Assembly (NCBI GenBank): GCA_964522665.1
Contig: CAZFVY010000170.1
Span: forward strand, 1 to 8,482
Direction of reading: 5' to 3'
Length of the DNA: 8,482 nucleotides
From: CAZFVY01 sp964522665
GTDB taxonomy: Bacteria; Verrucomicrobiota; Verrucomicrobiia; Limisphaerales; CAZFVY01
The translations under genes were made by a program, and so were the position numbers. The notes under the pieces are model-generated. The model ran no database searches and was not told the origin of the DNA. It was given only the letters and a program-made list of their open reading frames with translations. Of the stretch, positions 6,369-8,482 are shown one piece after another (the stretch's first letter is position 1; each line of letters starts with the position of its first letter).

Positions 6369-7964
6369 CTAGGGCGGACCTTGCCGCGTCGCGCGGTAAA
6401 ATCGCCACGGGAAAAGGTTGGAGGTCACATTCACAAAGGAGATGCTCCCGAGCGCGTTGCTCGTGGCGCCCACTTCAGTCCAGTTCGCGAAATCGCTTGA
6501 GGCGAGCGCCGTGTAAACGCCTGGCGGACCGGTGATCCCAAATTGAAACGCTCCCGCCAACGTTCGAGGCCGGAGCAATTGCACGGACAAAGGGTAAGTG
6601 AATACCGAGACGCCTTGCGCGCGCAGGAACGCGACGTCGGCGGCAAGATTCGTGGCGGTCAGTTCCGACAGCACGAGCGTCGTCAGCGGATTGCCGAGGT
6701 AACCGAACCCAATCACCTGCGACATATCTGGAGGCAACGTGAGGTTGGTCAGTAGATTGCCGGCGAGGAAGAAGCCGGTCAGGTTGGTCAGGCCGGAAGG
6801 CACGGCCAGACTGACGAGTCGATTCCCGTCGAGATTGAGCGTCTCCAAACGGCCTAAATCGGGAGGCAAGGCGACGTTCGTCAGTTGATTGCCGGTCAGA
6901 TTAACGCCGACTAAATTTGTTAGACCCAAGGGCAGGGTCAGACTGGTCAGGTTCGTGTTATCGGCGATGCGGAGCGTGGTCAACTGACTTAGGCTCGAAG
7001 AAAGCGTTAGGTTCGTGACTGGATTCTCGCTGACGTCGAGATAAGTCAAGCCGGTCAATCCCGCGGGCAGACTGAAGTTGGTGAATTGATTGCCGCGCAG
7101 GTGAAGCGCTCCCACGCTGGTCAGGTTCGAAGCAAAATCGAGCGATGCCAACCGGTTAAAATCGAGCTCAAGCTGGATCAAGCGCCGTAGATCGGCGGGC
7201 AAAACTACGTTCGTCAGTTGGTTGAAAGAGAGGTCGAGTTCGGTGAGACTCACCATGCCCGTCGGCAGGATGAAGTTCGTCAGCAGATTCTGGGAGAGAT
7301 TAAGCTCGGTCAAGCTTGCCAGGCCGGGAGGCAAGTCGAAATGGACCATGGGATTCCCGGCGAAATAACACGTGATCAGATTTGTCAGCCCGCCCGGAAG
7401 GGAGAAATTGGTCAACGAATTGAAACCGATGTCGAGCGCAACCAGACTAGTCAGATTCGAAAGTTGGTTGACGCTCGCCAGGTTGTTTCCCTCGACGTCG
7501 AGGTTGGTCAAACCGCTCACATTCGCCGGCAGGACCAGGTTGGTGAGACCGTCGGATTCGACGATGAGCGAGGTGAGACGAGTCAGCCCATTCGGCAGCG
7601 AATAGTTGGTCAGGGGATTGATACTCAGGTCGAGAACGCTCAGGTTCGTCAACGCGCTCAAGAGGTCCACGTTCGAGAGGTGGTTGATCTCAAGATGCAG
7701 GCCGACCAGATTGCGAGCCGCTTCCAGCCCGTCGATGCTGCTCACGTTCCGGTTGCGGGCGTTCAAGTTCGTCAGGCTCAGCATGTCCGTTATCGTCAAA
7801 GGGCCGACCGGTTTGCCGAGGGCGTCGCGGATGGCGCCGTTCAGGCCTTGATCGGGAACCGTCACCTCTTGCGCCAGAGCGGCGGCGACGAAGCTCGTGA
7901 AAGCCACCAAAATGACTAAGAGCGGGCGGACATTGCGAATAACACATTTCATGAATCGTCTCAT
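6369..7964 (-). CDS. Secreted leucine-rich-repeat protein with C-terminal Ig-like/FYRA module
   Basis: With the ATG at 7964 the product has 531 residues. The signal peptide has a basic n-region (MRRFMKCVIRNVR), a hydrophobic core (PLLVILVAFTSFVAAA) and likely cleavage after ALA before QE. A helical cap (QEVTVPDQGLNGAIRDALG) resembles the caps of bacterial LRR proteins. Residues about 64-437 form 17 consecutive LRRs, almost all 22 residues, consensus LxxLxLxxNxLTNxxLPxGLTx. The C-terminus (about 455-531) contains GAFQFGITGPPG, a W-T-E strand and FPWRFYRA, a module typical of Verrucomicrobiota exported proteins (recollection, not a search). The likely role is surface or periplasmic binding; the ligand is unknown and no catalytic domain is seen. 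A longer frame starts with TTG at 7994, but ATG 7964 or ATG 7952 gives a more normal signal peptide. An AAGGAGG (8010-8016, minus strand) lies too far from both ATGs. It is transcribed convergently to the fibre-propeller unit. Confidence 0.88.
   Translation of the reverse strand: MRRFMKCVIRNVRPLLVILVAFTSFVAAALAQEVTVPDQGLNGAIRDALGKPVGPLTITDMLSLTNLNARNRNVSSIDGLEAARNLVGLHLEINHLSNVDLLSALTNLSVLDLSINPLTNYSLPNGLTRLTSLIVESDGLTNLVLPANVSGLTNLDVEGNNLASVNQLSNLTSLVALDIGFNSLTNFSLPGGLTNLITCYFAGNPMVHFDLPPGLASLTELNLSQNLLTNFILPTGMVSLTELDLSFNQLTNVVLPADLRRLIQLELDFNRLASLDFASNLTSVGALHLRGNQFTNFSLPAGLTGLTYLDVSENPVTNLTLSSSLSQLTTLRIADNTNLTSLTLPLGLTNLVGVNLTGNQLTNVALPPDLGRLETLNLDGNRLVSLAVPSGLTNLTGFFLAGNLLTNLTLPPDMSQVIGFGYLGNPLTTLVLSELTATNLAADVAFLRAQGVSVFTYPLSVQLLRPRTLAGAFQFGITGPPGVYTALASSDFANWTEVGATSNALGSISFVNVTSNLFPWRFYRATRQGPP
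6654..7775 (-). repeat. 17 tandem LRR units (66-bp period)
   Basis: Reading on the minus strand, units start at LTNLNARNRN (7775) and continue without a break to the unit beginning VIGFGYLGNP, which ends near 6654. Sixteen units have about 22 residues; one (LTTLRIADNTNLTSLTLPLG...) has 23. Representative units begin LTELNLSQNLLTNFILP and LTELDLSFNQLTNVVLP. The Asn of the L-x-x-N ladder is kept in most units. DNA-level divergence is higher than in the fibre's 120-bp repeat. Confidence 0.85.
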
Positions 7965-8198
7965 TTTCGCCGGTTGTTCTGTTCCGGCGACCAATTGGAC
8001 GCGGGAAGCCTCCTTTTTGTTCCAAAAAAACTTTCCCAGCGAAGGGCGCCATCAGTCGCTCCTCGCCTGACTTGCACCCGACGCGAAGCAGACGCTTTTG
8101 CGGGCGCGTCTAATTTGGTCCGCGAATCGGGCGCTCACCGAGGTAGGGGCCGAAACCATCCAACTGTCGGACGCCGGCATTACTTGGTAATAAGGGCA
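7965..8198. other. Upstream region of the LRR gene: AT-rich inverted repeat and displaced Shine-Dalgarno
   Basis: A perfect inverted repeat TTTTTG-TTC-CAAAAA lies at 8014-8028. Beside it, on the minus strand, is AAGGAGG (8010-8016), a strong ribosome-binding sequence, but the nearest start-like codon downstream is TTG at 7994, about 14 nt away, and the ATGs are at 7964 and 7952. Further right are a short inverted repeat ATTAC-TTG-GTAAT (8179-8191) and a 9-bp direct repeat GGCATTACT (8176-8184 and 8195-8203). I see no complete gene. A protein-like fragment at 8071-8190 is listed separately. Confidence 0.45.
8071..8190 (+). pseudogene. Possible orphan gene tail without a start codon
   Basis: Between TGA 8068-8070 and TAA 8188-8190 one plus-strand frame encodes LAPDAKQTLLRARLIWSANR followed by ALTEVGAETIQLSDAGITW. 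It has a plausible amphipathic helix and balanced composition, unlike the Arg/Pro/Ala-rich translations of neighbouring frames. There is no ATG and no 5' part, because the LRR gene's upstream region begins immediately to the left. Its stop lies 8 bp from the stop of the hicA remnant on the other strand, the usual geometry of two converging gene ends. I do not recognise the family and, at 39 codons, chance cannot be excluded. Confidence 0.25.
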
Positions 8199-8276
8199 TT
8201 ACTCGCGGGAGAGCGTTTTCAGAATGTGCCGCGCGAGGCGCTCGTTAAGCTACCGGCGACGGGGAATCGACCCATC
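8199..8276 (-). pseudogene. C-terminal remnant of a hicA toxin gene with an in-frame stop
   Basis: Directly after the hicB stop, in the frame starting at 8276, the minus strand encodes DGSIPRRR, then TAG (8250-8252), then LNERLARHILKTLSRE and TAA (8199-8201). HicA toxins end in a segment of the type S-[IV]-x-P-R-H-x-x-[EI]-x-x-x-L-x-[RK]-x-I-L-K-x-L; E. coli HicA ends ...MPRH...EIKEPLRKAILKQL. The fit implies that the N-terminal ~35-45 codons (the lysine-rich and G-x-H catalytic part) are gone, the PRH histidine is replaced by Arg, and a Glu codon (GAG) became TAG. The position immediately 3' of hicB is where hicA sits in hicBA-ordered loci. The match is by eye and short, so confidence is moderate. 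Confidence 0.55.
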
Positions 8277-8466
8277 AGGCGATCTCCAGTTCACCATGCC
8301 GTCGGACGCTCAGAATCTCCCCGCTGGCGAGATCTTCACGCAAGCTAAGCAAATGTTCCTTCAAATCCTCAAACGATTCGCCCTGCGTAAGATAATCGGG
8401 AAAATCGTCCAGATAGCCGATCCAAGTGTCGCCATCCTGCCAATAGGTGAACCCGCGCGAATTCAT
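8275..8466 (-). CDS. hicB: HicB-family type II antitoxin (short form, 63 aa)
   Basis: The protein begins MNSRGFTYWQDGDTWIGYLD, continues with DFPDYLTQGESFEDLKEHLL and ends VRRHGELEIA. The W-x-G-Y-L-x-x-[FY]-P-[DE]-x-x-T-Q-G core followed by the amphipathic helix with E-D-L-K-E-H-L is the diagnostic pattern of the partial RNase-H-like HicB antitoxin domain. It is the short form, with no C-terminal ribbon-helix-helix or HTH DNA-binding domain, typical of small hicBA loci. HicB normally binds and neutralises HicA, a dsRBD-fold mRNA interferase. Here no intact hicA follows; only a C-terminal scrap (8199-8276) remains, so this antitoxin looks orphaned. ATG at 8466 is the natural start for family length. 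Only 16 bp of upstream sequence is in the window, so the promoter and ribosome-binding site cannot be judged. Confidence 0.85.
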   Translation of the reverse strand: MNSRGFTYWQDGDTWIGYLDDFPDYLTQGESFEDLKEHLLSLREDLASGEILSVRRHGELEIA

Positions 8467-8482
8467 GCGTCCAAACTATATC

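Noticed and set aside
7218..7919. 233-codon plus-strand frame antisense to the LRR gene
   Set aside because: Its Gln/Arg/Val-rich periodicity is the reverse complement of the 66-bp LRR repeat. The LRR frame has a signal peptide and a domain structure.
7690..8052. 120-codon minus frame across the LRR start
   Set aside because: It overlaps the LRR signal peptide in another frame and becomes Arg/Pro-rich low complexity, with no homology-like core.
7974..8348. 124-codon plus frame spanning 7974-8348
   Set aside because: It is antisense to hicB and the hicA remnant, Arg/Ala/Pro-rich, with no family pattern.

Overview
The window is GC-rich and reads as a bacterial chromosome segment. It most likely comes from a member of the Verrucomicrobiota (Pedosphaera/Limisphaerales or Chthoniobacterales-like). 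This is an inference from gene style: a very long low-complexity fibre protein ending in an S74 chaperone domain, a secreted six-bladed propeller with repeated LPNG turns, and a secreted LRR protein whose C-terminal module ends in a W-T-E ... F-P-W-R-F-Y-R-A pattern that is common in that phylum. No rRNA, tRNA, CRISPR array, transposase or phage structural gene is visible.

Layout. (1) Positions 2-4747 (+): the 3' part of a giant modular fibre protein, open at the left edge. It has Gly/Ser/Thr-rich beta-repeats, two tandem YadA-head-like cassettes, a 120-bp tandem repeat (4 units plus a partial one), five 17-residue repeats, then a Peptidase_S74 self-cleaving chaperone and a terminal coiled coil. 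(2) Positions 4800-5699 (+), 52 bp downstream: a secreted beta-propeller protein, closed by an intrinsic terminator at 5724-5760. (3) Positions 5760-6368: a degraded stretch with a possible small protein (5805-6002) and, 16 bp downstream, the first ~60 codons of a 'VFLNVPFD' family protein that stops early (6019-6204). (4) Positions 6369-7964 (-): a secreted LRR protein with 17 consecutive LRRs, almost all 22 residues long. (5) Positions 7965-8482: another decayed stretch. It contains a HicB-type antitoxin gene (8275-8466, -), directly followed by what looks like the C-terminal scrap of its hicA toxin partner (8199-8276, -) with an in-frame TAG. A protein-like gene tail with no start codon runs on the opposite strand (8071-8190, +).

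How the genes fit together. The three large genes all appear to make exported or surface proteins (fibre, propeller, LRR). The fibre and propeller are co-directional and share a terminator, so they may form one transcription unit. The spaces around the LRR gene hold remnants of toxin-like or defence-like cassettes, suggesting an accessory region with repeated gain and loss. The most noteworthy points are the fibre's layered repeat architecture, the orphan hicB with a hicA remnant, the truncated NDT/TIR-like gene with its small upstream partner, and the recurrent His/Cys pattern in the propeller.
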